The position numbers and the translations under genes were made by a program. This document shows, piece after piece, positions 8,891-16,517 of a stretch of 61,801 nucleotides of DNA (positions are counted from its first letter, which is position 1; each line of letters opens with the position of its first letter). Under the pieces are notes generated by a model. It saw only the letters and a program-made list of their open reading frames with translations, had not been told where the DNA came from and did no database searches. This stretch comes from an uncultured Lachnospiraceae bacterium (GTDB lineage Bacteria > Bacillota > Clostridia > Lachnospirales > Lachnospiraceae), in the NCBI GenBank assembly GCA_947037115.1, contig CAMQTN010000009.1, positions 1 to 61,801 of the forward strand, read 5' to 3'.

Positions 8891-9955
8891 ATGCAAAATA
8901 TTGTAAAAAATTTTATTCCACAAGGCGGGAAACACTGCATTACCAATTCATTAAAACAAATTTTTTCTTACTATGGTTATCCGTTATCAGAAGAAATGAT
9001 GTTTGGTCTGGCATCCGGGCTGTCCTTTTTATATTTAAACCAATCTTCTTCTCCTATGGTAAATGGAAGAACAAAAGTTTTTGAATTTGAGAAAAAATTA
9101 GCAGACCGACTTAATATATCTATTCAATGTAAGTCTGGCTCTGATTATAAAAAAATCAGTCAGCTGTCAAAAGATATGATAGACCAGGATAAACCAATTT
9201 TAATATATGTGGATATGCCGTATTTATCATATCTGGGATTGAATAAAAATAATCATTTTGGCGGTCACGCTGTTGTCCTTTTTGGATATGACAATGAGTT
9301 AGAGCAGTTTTGGATAAGTGATAGGGATAATCACGATTATCCAATAAGAACACCTTTTGGAGAAATAGCAGAGGATTACCATTTAGTTAGTTATCGGGAA
9401 ATGGAACAGGCACGCAGCAGCGCACATAGACCTTTTCCCGCAAAAAACAAATATCTGTTAATTGATTTTCAAGGATACAAGCAGATTAATAGAGAGATTT
9501 TATCACAGGCAATAGCTGAAACTTGCGATACTATGCTTAATTCGCCAGCTAAACTGTTAGGTATAAACGGTATTTTAAAATTCTCAACAGAAATATTAAA
9601 GTGGGAAAAGTTTAGCCTTGATAAGTTAAAGTTGTCTGGTACAACAAACTATTTCCAAATTAGTAAAGACGGTGGCACGGGCGGCGGTATCTTTAGAAAA
9701 ATGTATGGAGATTTTCTAATGGAAGCCTCTGCTATACTGGACAATAAAAATATCTCTATGTTAGGAACAAAATTCTTAGAGGTTGCAGCACAATGGGATA
9801 AAATAGCAGAAGATTTATGGCGGCTGTCATTTAGCGGAAATGTTTCTTTATTGCAGGAAATGTCTAAAGAAATTATGGATATTTATTGTCAAGAAAAGAA
9901 CCTATATCAGTCTTTGCAAAAGACTTTACACAGTAATCACTGTGACCCGTGCTGA
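8891..9955 (+). CDS. BtrH N-terminal / DUF4872-type protein
   Basis: A 354-residue soluble protein from ATG 8891, with AGAGGA about 10 nt upstream. The same frame is open further upstream only because it runs through the MerR remnant. The N-terminal part (GGKHCITNSLKQIFSYYGYPLSEEMMFGLASGL) fits the BtrH N-terminal domain, a papain/C39-like fold with a conserved Cys. A His-containing GGHAVVLFGY follows, then WISDRD. The C-terminal half fits DUF4872. The family includes butirosin BtrH, an acyltransferase in antibiotic assembly, and many lone copies of unknown role. No biosynthetic cluster is present here. Base composition is AT-rich, unlike its neighbours, suggesting transfer. Function is unassigned. 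Confidence 0.75.
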   Translation: MQNIVKNFIPQGGKHCITNSLKQIFSYYGYPLSEEMMFGLASGLSFLYLNQSSSPMVNGRTKVFEFEKKLADRLNISIQCKSGSDYKKISQLSKDMIDQDKPILIYVDMPYLSYLGLNKNNHFGGHAVVLFGYDNELEQFWISDRDNHDYPIRTPFGEIAEDYHLVSYREMEQARSSAHRPFPAKNKYLLIDFQGYKQINREILSQAIAETCDTMLNSPAKLLGINGILKFSTEILKWEKFSLDKLKLSGTTNYFQISKDGGTGGGIFRKMYGDFLMEASAILDNKNISMLGTKFLEVAAQWDKIAEDLWRLSFSGNVSLLQEMSKEIMDIYCQEKNLYQSLQKTLHSNHCDPC

Positions 9956-10184
9956 ATATGTGAGAATGAAAGCCAGGTTTAAACAGCAGGCAGAGCAGGT
10001 AAAGGGCATAATCGCCAGCCTGCAAACAGAAATTCAGCTATCAGAAAAGGGCGTAGGAAACGACACCCTTTTTCTGACAACATTCTTGAAACATGAGAAT
10101 GTGAAAAGCCTTGACCGTAGGCTTTTGGTGGAATTGATTGACACCATATACGTCCACGAAAACAACGCGGTTACAATTCATTAA
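9945..10184 (+). pseudogene. C-terminal tail of a large serine recombinase
   Basis: TRAEYVRMKARFKQQAEQVK begins a coiled segment that ends in LDRRLLVELIDTIYVHENNAVTIH. This matches the C-terminal DUF4368-type tail of large serine recombinases of TnpX/Tn4451-like integrative elements. The catalytic resolvase domain and zinc-ribbon are absent, and the fragment overlaps the end of the BtrH-like gene. It is a deletion remnant of a mobile element. Confidence 0.7.
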
Positions 10185-10340
10185 TAGTTGCAGTAATCGG
10201 CATATTACGAATCCGCTTTGCCGGAGCATACACCGCCACAGCAGCAGAAACCAGGATGAAAGCGAATGCGATTCCAAACCACAGGATTGGAAAGCGCCAT
10301 TCTATTCCCATATAGCGCGTGACCAGACGGATATGCAAAA
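10171..10340 (-). pseudogene. C-terminal remnant of an FtsX/MacB-type ABC permease
   Basis: The minus strand reads RYMGIEWRFPILWFG, then a hydrophobic helix, then VYAPAKRIRNMPITATINEL and a stop at 10171. This is the typical last membrane helix and tail of FtsX-like peptide or antibiotic exporters (BceB/MacB type). Nothing upstream continues the protein, and it overlaps the recombinase tail by 14 bp. Two unrelated gene ends abutting points to deletion. Confidence 0.65.
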
Positions 10341-10355
10341 GCTGACTGACAATCC

Positions 10356-10688
10356 TTAAATCATTTCCTTGCTGTTCAACGCATTTTTAGCGGCCCGGGA
10401 AACTGGTCCCAGATATCTTTTACCGGCGTTTCTGACAGCGCCGCTGTAAAATCCATGGTAAGCTTCCTGGCTTTCCGCTTTCAGCCCCGCCTGACTGTCC
10501 GGCATATCTCTTTTTTCAGCGCGTCAAATTCCTGACGGATGCTTTCGTCCCGCTCTGCCAAACGATAAATCTCCCGTTCCTGCCGGTAATGTGGAATCTT
10601 TTTGTTCATAATAATAGGGCTTTTCCAATTCCTCCAGTGTGGTTGGCGCAAAGCTGCCTATGGTTCTTTCGATATCGTCCCTGAACAT
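10356..10688 (-). pseudogene. Frameshifted gene of unknown family
   Basis: With AAGGAGTGG upstream, an ATG at 10688 opens MFRDDIERTIGSFAPTTLEE. An extra A in a run of five near 10610 shifts the frame. The continuation HYRQEREIYRLAERDESIRQ is read in the next frame. A second shift near 10510 leads to LKAESQEAYHGFYSGAV and a stop at 10356. Joined, this would be a charged, helical protein of about 110 residues. I do not recognise the family. Two shifts in 330 bp and the neighbouring remnants argue for decay and not sequencing error, but error cannot be excluded. Confidence 0.5.
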
Positions 10689-10711
10689 AACCACTCCTTA
10701 AGATTTGAATC

Positions 10712-11158
10712 TTATTTCCAGCCATCTTTATTACTGCCGGTTTCATAACTCAGTGGAGAAATATGGGGATAATCGTCAGCAGAACATCGATGCTTTAACG
10801 CCCACGCCTTCTGAGGAACATACAGCAGAGATTCAAATTCCATGCTCCACACACTCTTTTCCTTCCCCCGCTTGACTTTTTCATAGTAATCCGGTCCGTT
10901 GATCAAAGCGACGCACCTGGAATACAAAAATGTATCGCCGCACATCAGCGGGTCAATTTTTCTGCATTGCTCCGCCAGCTTTTCCGTATCCAGATCATAT
11001 AACAGTTCTGTCATAAAATCGTCAAACTCAAAAATAACAGAATCATCCTGCTTCGACAGGTATTTAATGACCGGTTTCAGTACCTGGTCATCATCACCTT
11101 CTTTCTTCCAGTCACACAGCTCCATCGTAGTCCAAAAGAATCCGTATTTTTCAATCAT
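10712..11158 (-). CDS. DUF4240-like protein
   Basis: A 148-residue soluble acidic protein. The order of motifs resembles DUF4240 proteins: a helix with an FDDFMTELLYDLDT-like segment, then YSRCVALINGPDYYEKV, then a C-terminal ESLLYVPQKAW. Such proteins have no known function and often occur near toxin-immunity or contact-dependent systems. It lies in the accessory patch between a frameshifted gene and small ORFs on the same strand. The family call is tentative. Confidence 0.5.
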   Translation of the reverse strand: MIEKYGFFWTTMELCDWKKEGDDDQVLKPVIKYLSKQDDSVIFEFDDFMTELLYDLDTEKLAEQCRKIDPLMCGDTFLYSRCVALINGPDYYEKVKRGKEKSVWSMEFESLLYVPQKAWALKHRCSADDYPHISPLSYETGSNKDGWK

Positions 11159-11179
11159 AGCCGTTTTTCATCTCCTTAT

Positions 11180-11335
11180 CTATATATTCCATTCAGCCAT
11201 AAAGCCGCTGCCCGGATAGGTCCAGACCTCCCGGCTTGCGACAAGCAAAGCGTCACAGCAGCCCCGACAAAGGCATATGACCAGGAAAAACACTGCCGCC
11301 AGTGCAATGTATTTTATTTGTCTACTCTCCATCAT
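11180..11335 (-). CDS. Small membrane protein, 51 residues
   Basis: The ATG at 11335 follows GAGGAGGGG and opens a 51-residue frame: a short charged start (MMESRQIKY), one hydrophobic helix (IALAAVFFLVICL) and an exposed tail ending FMAEWNI. Its start overlaps the TAG of an upstream acidic reading frame by 14 bp. This is a classic translational-coupling arrangement. I do not recognise the family. The good ribosome site and coupling make it credible despite its size. Confidence 0.5.
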   Translation of the reverse strand: MMESRQIKYIALAAVFFLVICLCRGCCDALLVASREVWTYPGSGFMAEWNI

Positions 11336-11464
11336 CCCCCTCCTCGCAGTCATCATCCACGTTCTCCTCGTCCCCGGTCATAGAATTGATAAACACTGTA
11401 ATGGATTCCGCCAGCCATGTCACATGCTCCTTTGGATCCTCGCCAGACCAGTCAACGGAATACT
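11322..11464 (-). other. Acidic open frame following the LRR lipoprotein; possible frameshifted C-terminus
   Basis: Directly after the LRR stop codon, another frame reads RYFEIKYSVDWSGEDPKEHV, continues through a WLAESITVF-like segment and ends in a very acidic tail (DDDCEEGDDGE) at 11322. It has no convincing start codon. It runs to the coupled start of the 51-residue protein. The simplest reading is that the LRR protein once continued here and a one-base change near 11465 ended it early. Alternatively this is a separate gene that lost its start. Confidence 0.4.
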
Positions 11465-13141
11465 TTATCTCGAAATATCTGCGCTGATTTGTACTCCGAG
11501 TTCGGACGATACATCTACACGCAGCTGTTCTTCCTCGTCTTCAATCTCTTTCCCTTCGCTGTCATACGGGTTAAAAACATACTCTTCGGAAACCGTTTCC
11601 AGCTCACCGCTTGCTGCGTTTCTTTCCATAACATGTTCGTACCACGCATCGAAGGCTGCGCCGTCTGTTTTTACGGAAGCTGCGTCATAGTACCGTTCAA
11701 TCAGTTCATCGGATATAGCAAGTCCTTCCTCCTCATAATAATGGATTTTCACAATTTCTCCGTCCATATACTGGTAGGTTGAATAATAATGACATGCCGC
11801 TCCGCCGCGCTCCATGCCGTAAATGAGCTGTTCCTCCTGATCAAAGACAGCAAGTGAGATTTGGTTTAACCGGGTGTCATTCTCAAACTTCTGTTCTTTT
11901 GCATTCCATACAAGGTAAATCCATTCCGTCCGGTAATTTCCGTTTAGCGTATCAAACAGGCGTATATCCTGATATCCGTCGAAATTTACGTCCTCCAATT
12001 CAAATCCCAGCGTGTCCTGTGAGGACTTACCAATGCGTGTCTGGCCTTCCATGGTAAGCTCTGGTATGGAAATTGTCTGCAGCAGTGTATCTTCCTGATA
12101 AATGTCAACGGTTTGCAGCGCATAACCCTCCGTCCACAGATCATAATATGCGGTTAACTGAAACTTGAACTCCGGCATGTCTTCCCTGAGCTTTCCCCTC
12201 CGCGTTACCGTGATCAAATCGTTTCGCCTTTCCTCATAAAGCTGTTGAACGGCACTGTCCGAAATCTGGTTTCCTTCCAACTCGATATATGTCAAAGCGG
12301 GCAGCCCGTATAGCGGCATGATATCGCTGATTTGGTTATTTCGAAGACTTAAGCGTGTAAGCTTTTGCTTATCTGCCAGCGGGCCAAGATCGACAATGTT
12401 GTTATTATCTAAATAGACTTCCGTAAGGTTTTGCATATTTTTTAACGGGCTGATGTCCGAAATCCGGTTTTTTCCCAGATTAAGCTCCTCAAGCTCAGTA
12501 AGGCCGCTTAACACAGATATGTCCGAAATGCCGCAGTTTCTTGCGTATAGCGCTTTGAGGTTCGTCAGGTCTGCAACAAGCGTTATGTCAATTTCCGTTT
12601 CAGAAGCGTTTCCGATTTCAAGGCTCTCTAAGTGAACCAGTTCGCTGACAGGCGTGTAATCCTCAATATCGTTTCCCACACAGTAAAAATCCACAAGCCC
12701 CGTCAGCCTGGTTACCGGTGTAATGTCCGTTATGCAGTTGTGACTTATCCAAAGTGTTTTCAGTGCCGTAAGCCCCTCAACGCCTTCCAGGCTCTGCACG
12801 CTGCAGTTGTATAGATTCACTTTCTCCAGATTGTAGAACCACTGCAAATCCAAAAACGGCTTTTCACATGAAATTTCTTCGTATCTGCCAAATTCAAATT
12901 CTGTAATTGTAAGTACATCTGATTTTGTAATTGCGCCTTCGGGCTTTTCCAGAAGCTCCCGCGTTCTGCGCTCGATTTCCGGGGAATGGAAAAGGATTTC
13001 CTCTGAGAGCTGCTCCTGTTGTGTCGGTTCCGTTGGAATTTTCTGTTCCATGCTTGTTTTGCCTGTTGTATCCGCTGTACGACTACAGGCGCAAAGCAGC
13101 AGGCTGATGAATAATGCACACAGGCAGTGATATTTTCTCAT
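11465..13141 (-). CDS. Leucine-rich-repeat lipoprotein (internalin-like repeats)
   Basis: This 558-residue secreted protein has a signal peptide with a lipobox-like LLLCAC (Cys near 17-19), then a polar linker. From about 100 to 290 there are around nine 22-residue leucine-rich repeats of internalin type (for example LNLGKNRISDISPLKNMQNL). The C-terminal half is beta-rich with an acidic FG-GAP-like stretch (LEDVNFDGYQDIRLFD), as in extracellular binding proteins. It is expected to be anchored on the outer face of the membrane, perhaps for adhesion or protein binding. The ligand cannot be inferred. GGGAGG lies 14 nt upstream of the ATG. The C-terminus may be prematurely truncated, because a matching frame continues beyond the stop. 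Confidence 0.8.
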   Translation of the reverse strand: MRKYHCLCALFISLLLCACSRTADTTGKTSMEQKIPTEPTQQEQLSEEILFHSPEIERRTRELLEKPEGAITKSDVLTITEFEFGRYEEISCEKPFLDLQWFYNLEKVNLYNCSVQSLEGVEGLTALKTLWISHNCITDITPVTRLTGLVDFYCVGNDIEDYTPVSELVHLESLEIGNASETEIDITLVADLTNLKALYARNCGISDISVLSGLTELEELNLGKNRISDISPLKNMQNLTEVYLDNNNIVDLGPLADKQKLTRLSLRNNQISDIMPLYGLPALTYIELEGNQISDSAVQQLYEERRNDLITVTRRGKLREDMPEFKFQLTAYYDLWTEGYALQTVDIYQEDTLLQTISIPELTMEGQTRIGKSSQDTLGFELEDVNFDGYQDIRLFDTLNGNYRTEWIYLVWNAKEQKFENDTRLNQISLAVFDQEEQLIYGMERGGAACHYYSTYQYMDGEIVKIHYYEEEGLAISDELIERYYDAASVKTDGAAFDAWYEHVMERNAASGELETVSEEYVFNPYDSEGKEIEDEEEQLRVDVSSELGVQISADISR

Positions 13142-13177
13142 GGTTTCTTCGCTTTTTTTCCTCCCGAATTTTTTATT

Positions 13178-13205
13178 ATTATATCATGAATCAGAGATTC
13201 ATGAT
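13178..13205 (-). promoter_or_regulatory. Promoter with palindromic operator for the LRR lipoprotein gene
   Basis: A perfect TATAAT (13178-13183, minus) is overlapped by the perfect inverted repeat ATCATGAATC-AGA-GATTCATGAT (13183-13205). The repeat fills the space between -10 and -35. No good -35 is visible (GATCAT at the expected place). A dimeric repressor or activator site is likely. The regulator is unknown. Confidence 0.5.
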
Positions 13206-13296
13206 CGCCATTCGCCGTTCGTCGAATATGCAAGCCTACTCTCCTCACTAACGCTCATTATATCATATCAGTTTCGGTTCCCTTTTACCAGATGAC

Positions 13297-14310
13297 TCAA
13301 AATGACGGTTTCTTCCGGCGTCTGGATATCAGAAGATAGAGCAGAAACCAGCCTGCACAATGAGCCGCAAGAATCGCCATATCTTTTCCTGCCGCTGTCA
13401 TACTGCCGTTTGCCAGATCCATGACGCCCTCAAAGGTTGCGCTGGACGGGATCAGATAGCAGATGCCGGAGAGAACCTTATTTCCTGCCATCGCCAGGTA
13501 CTTAAGCAGGGGAACCGCCATGAACACAATCATAATAACCTTGATATAAACCACGCCTACCATCATCCCCTCCGAAATACGGCCTACAAACAGGCCCACC
13601 AGAGCCGCCACAAAGGCCGACAATACAATTAAGCCCAACATAGCCGCTGCCCCGGAAAGGGAAAGCCGGAAGCAGATTGCCGCCGTAACAGCTGCGGACA
13701 GACAACCAAACACAAAGCCGATAAAGATTTTCTGTATTACATATTGTCTGGGCGTCATAGGCAGGATTTCATTGACCAGCGCAACACCATTTTCTTTTTC
13801 AGAAATGATGTTCATCGCATTAAAGGTGCAGCCCATGAACATGGCAACAATCAGCGTCATTGCCATAAAAATGTACTGAACTCCGGTCAGCACGTCAGGC
13901 TGTTCCAGAGTCTGTATACGGACTCCGGCTGACATTTCCCGCTGTTCATAGAGATCCGGAAGCGTGGCTGCCGCCTGCCGCCACAACGGTAATTCATCAC
14001 CGGATAAAACTGTTTTGATGCCCTTTTTATCCATCTCCACGCCAATCAGATTAGTAGACGGCTCCCTGATCGCCGAAAGCCATTCCTCCCTCGTCTGGCA
14101 GACCGTAACACTGCCGTACCCCAAAAGCCACTCCCTCGTCTCATCAGCGACCTCGCCCTCAACCACACAGAAGAAATATTCTCCTAAAGAAGAAAGGTCA
14201 ATGGAGCCGACAATATTCAGCGCCATAGCTACCACAATTGGCAGGAGAAACGACATGATACAAAACTTATCTTTCCCGACGCTTTTCAGCTGATACATCA
14301 ATCCTTTCAT
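13297..14310 (-). CDS. ABC exporter permease (fluoroquinolone-exporter-like), subunit 2
   Basis: A 337-residue integral membrane protein. After one N-terminal helix (about 15-35) and an extracellular domain of about 130 residues come five hydrophobic helices. This is the layout of ABC-2-type permeases. The motif ISEKENGVALVNEILPMTPRQY is typical of this class. The start at 14310 is chosen because AAAGGAGGG lies just upstream. A longer frame exists but would overlap the preceding gene. The preceding permease gene ends 2 bp away, so both subunits are translated together. The substrate is unknown, and annotation as a drug exporter is by family resemblance only. Confidence 0.75.
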   Translation of the reverse strand: MKGLMYQLKSVGKDKFCIMSFLLPIVVAMALNIVGSIDLSSLGEYFFCVVEGEVADETREWLLGYGSVTVCQTREEWLSAIREPSTNLIGVEMDKKGIKTVLSGDELPLWRQAAATLPDLYEQREMSAGVRIQTLEQPDVLTGVQYIFMAMTLIVAMFMGCTFNAMNIISEKENGVALVNEILPMTPRQYVIQKIFIGFVFGCLSAAVTAAICFRLSLSGAAAMLGLIVLSAFVAALVGLFVGRISEGMMVGVVYIKVIMIVFMAVPLLKYLAMAGNKVLSGICYLIPSSATFEGVMDLANGSMTAAGKDMAILAAHCAGWFLLYLLISRRRKKPSF

Positions 14311-14312
14311 GA

Positions 14313-15311
14313 TCAGCCCTCCTTTCCCATCTCTTTGCGGAATGCCGCGGTGGCAATGCCAAAGAGCAAAATAATGACACACACTACGCAGATATAATAA
14401 ACCGGGTTTGTAACAGGCGTACCAAAAAAAGCATTTTTCAGGCCCATATACACGTGGTAAAACGGATGGTAGTAGATCCAGTCCATTTTAATTGCAGTGT
14501 TGGCCGACAGGAAAACCGGAGTCGCGACAAAAAGCGCAATCACCAGATATGCTAGGGAAAACTGTCTGAAATCTTTTAGCAGCATCGTACAGCCAAAGCC
14601 TGTAAGGGCCATGATCAGGGACAAAATACCTGTCTGTATCAGCACGGCAGGCAAAACGCCTCCCGCTTCTCTGGGGCCCACATTAAACAAAGTCATCAAA
14701 ACTGCAAATGATAAATCCGTGACCAGAAAAAGAAAGACCTTGGAAAATACAAACAGGCTATTGTAAAGCGGCATAATGGCATGAACACGGATCACCCCCA
14801 TCTGTTTTTCTTTAAACAGTACGGACGCGACCCCCAGAAACCCTACGGCAACAATCTCAATGAACAGCAGTTCACAGGTGATTTCCCTGCGCAGTTTCAT
14901 CTCCACGGTATAGTCCCCCACAGTTTCCGGCTGATACCCGCTGCCGGAATGCAGAAGCGAGAACGCATAATCTGCTCTGTGCCGGTCAACTTTTTCTGTT
15001 CCTGCATAAAGTACAATATTGGGATTCCCATCCTTTACGCGGATTCCGATGCCGCCTGTATCCCCGGCAAGCGCCTCACCCAGTTCTTCTTCAGACGCCA
15101 CAGGAAGGACAAGCGGCGATACCTCCGTATACATTCCTTCCGGATCATAGAGATATACATTGAACATATTGGCATTATCCCCCATGAAGTTCAGATAGCC
15201 AAAATGAATGAACAACGTATAGAGCAAAAGCGACCCCAACGCTATAAAGAAGAATTTTCCCGACGCCATCATCCGGCAGTCTTTTTTGAATAGAGAAAAA
15301 ATACTTTTCAA
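14313..15311 (-). CDS. ABC exporter permease, subunit 1
   Basis: A 332-residue membrane protein with the same plan as the next gene: an N-terminal helix (about 18-37), an outer domain with YDPEGMYTEVSPLVLPV, then six hydrophobic segments. A cytoplasmic loop carries FKEKQMGVIRVHAIMPL. The first codons overlap the stop of the ATPase gene (ATGA type). It probably forms the heterodimeric channel with the downstream permease, energised by the ATPase at 15308. Specificity is unknown. Confidence 0.75.
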   Translation of the reverse strand: MKSIFSLFKKDCRMMASGKFFFIALGSLLLYTLFIHFGYLNFMGDNANMFNVYLYDPEGMYTEVSPLVLPVASEEELGEALAGDTGGIGIRVKDGNPNIVLYAGTEKVDRHRADYAFSLLHSGSGYQPETVGDYTVEMKLRREITCELLFIEIVAVGFLGVASVLFKEKQMGVIRVHAIMPLYNSLFVFSKVFLFLVTDLSFAVLMTLFNVGPREAGGVLPAVLIQTGILSLIMALTGFGCTMLLKDFRQFSLAYLVIALFVATPVFLSANTAIKMDWIYYHPFYHVYMGLKNAFFGTPVTNPVYYICVVCVIILLFGIATAAFRKEMGKEG

Positions 15312-16156
15312 GACAGCCTCCTTCCTGCATACTGGATAAAGACGTCCTCCAGTGTCGGCTCCTGGGAGTGGATGCTTAGCAGCTCATCATACGGGAAAGG
15401 GATGCCTGATTTCAGTTCAGGCGCTTCCATCATTTGTTCTTCCCTTCTGCCCTGATACAAATAATGTACGGCAATGCTGTGGCTGCTGTTTTTTAATTTC
15501 AGATTTCCCGGCGTATCAAGCGCAACAATGTTCCCGTTTGAGATAAAAGCTACCCTGTCGCAGAGCAGATCGGCGTCCAGCATATTGTGGGTAGTCACAA
15601 ATACCGTTGTTCCTTTCCGGCGCTCGTTCTCAATAATCCTGCGGAAGAGAACTGCCCCGGTAGGGTCAAGGCCGCTGGTAGGCTCATCCAGAAACAAAAG
15701 CTTCGGGTTACTGATCAAAGCCCTCGCCATACTGACACGCTGGCGCATCCCCTTGGAATAAGAAGATACCGGTTTCCTTAAAAAATCCTTCTTGAACTCC
15801 AGTTCCTCTAGCACTTCTTCCGCATCCCGTAGCTGTTCTTTGGGGTAGAAAGAAGAAAAGTAATGCAGGTTGTCGAGGGCGCTTAAATTGGCGTACAGAT
15901 AGGGAAACTCAAACAGGACGCCAATTTTCCGGAAGAATTCCTGCGTATGTACTTCCCTTAAATCCTTCCCGAACAGGAGCGCCTCCCCGCCATGTCCTTT
16001 CAGTATGCCAGTCAATATCTTCTGGGTCGTAGACTTCCCGGAGCCGTTCGGCCCCAGGAACCCAAAAATCTCTCCATCCTCCACAGTGAAATTTAAACCG
16101 TGCAGCGCCTGCTTGTCTTTTCCGTAGGAAAAAGTCAGATTCTTCACCTCGATCAT
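15308..16156 (-). CDS. ABC transporter ATP-binding protein
   Basis: A 282-residue ABC ATPase driving the two permeases downstream. It shows Walker A GPNGSGKSTTQKIL (about 36-49), the Q-loop, signature YSKGMRQRVSMARAL (about 134-148), Walker B LLFLDEPTSGLDP and the H-loop TTHNM. The C-terminal 60 residues resemble the regulatory tail of CcmA/drug-exporter ATPases. Its start overlaps the stop of the small membrane protein upstream (ATGA), and its end overlaps the first permease. The four genes form one operon. Confidence 0.9.
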   Translation of the reverse strand: MIEVKNLTFSYGKDKQALHGLNFTVEDGEIFGFLGPNGSGKSTTQKILTGILKGHGGEALLFGKDLREVHTQEFFRKIGVLFEFPYLYANLSALDNLHYFSSFYPKEQLRDAEEVLEELEFKKDFLRKPVSSYSKGMRQRVSMARALISNPKLLFLDEPTSGLDPTGAVLFRRIIENERRKGTTVFVTTHNMLDADLLCDRVAFISNGNIVALDTPGNLKLKNSSHSIAVHYLYQGRREEQMMEAPELKSGIPFPYDELLSIHSQEPTLEDVFIQYAGRRLS

Positions 16157-16305
16157 TCTTCATCCCCCCATTTCCCACGTTGTTCCTTTTTCCTGTCCCG
16201 CTCCCGTCTGCCCCACCATTTCATAAACTTTACTTTCAGCGGTATGATGATAATAAGCGCCGCCACGATCACAAGCCACCAGTACCATTCCAAGCCTAAG
16301 AACAT
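16153..16305 (-). CDS. Small membrane protein leading the ABC exporter operon, 50 residues
   Basis: The ATG at 16305 follows a near-perfect AAGGAGG, 8 nt away. The product is 50 residues: MFLGLEWYW, one transmembrane helix (WLVIVAALIIIIPL), then a strongly basic cytoplasmic tail (KWWGRRERDRKKEQRGK). Its stop overlaps the ATPase start by 4 bp. It is too short for routine gene callers. It may help assemble or position the exporter. The position and coupling are seen directly, while the role is inference. Confidence 0.7.
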   Translation of the reverse strand: MFLGLEWYWWLVIVAALIIIIPLKVKFMKWWGRRERDRKKEQRGKWGDEE

Positions 16306-16364
16306 AATCTCTACCTCCTTTTTGAGGATGTTTCCTCCTGATGAGGTAAGAATAAAAAAGCGCG

Positions 16365-16403
16365 GTGAAATTCATGTGAAGTTGGTGTGAAGTTGGTGTG
16401 AAA
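16365..16403 (-). promoter_or_regulatory. Four direct repeats at 11-bp spacing, OmpR/PhoB-type operator
   Basis: Read on the minus strand, TTCACA-like hexamers occur at 16403-16398, 16392-16387, 16381-16376 and 16370-16365, exactly 11 bp apart. The two central units share TTCACACCAAC. Tandem direct repeats on one DNA face at 11 bp are the typical sites of OmpR/PhoB-family response regulators. They lie just upstream of the exporter operon, with a TATTCT-type -10 about 20 bp downstream. No two-component gene is in the window. Confidence 0.65.
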
Positions 16404-16482
16404 TATTCTCCACCTTCCTTTCTTCCTTGTCAATGCCGTTCTATCCCTATAACCCTTCCGCCTTTCAGGCCGCGGGGCTAAC

Positions 16483-16511
16483 TTGTCACCATGGGGAGCA
16501 TATGATACAAT
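16483..16511 (+). promoter_or_regulatory. SigA-type promoter for the PPP phosphatase gene
   Basis: TTGTCA (16483-16488) and TACAAT (16506-16511) are 17 bp apart, and the -10 is extended by TGA. The expected start point, about 7 bp past the -10, coincides with the A of the ATG at 16518. Confidence 0.7.
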
Positions 16512-16517
16512 CACAAT

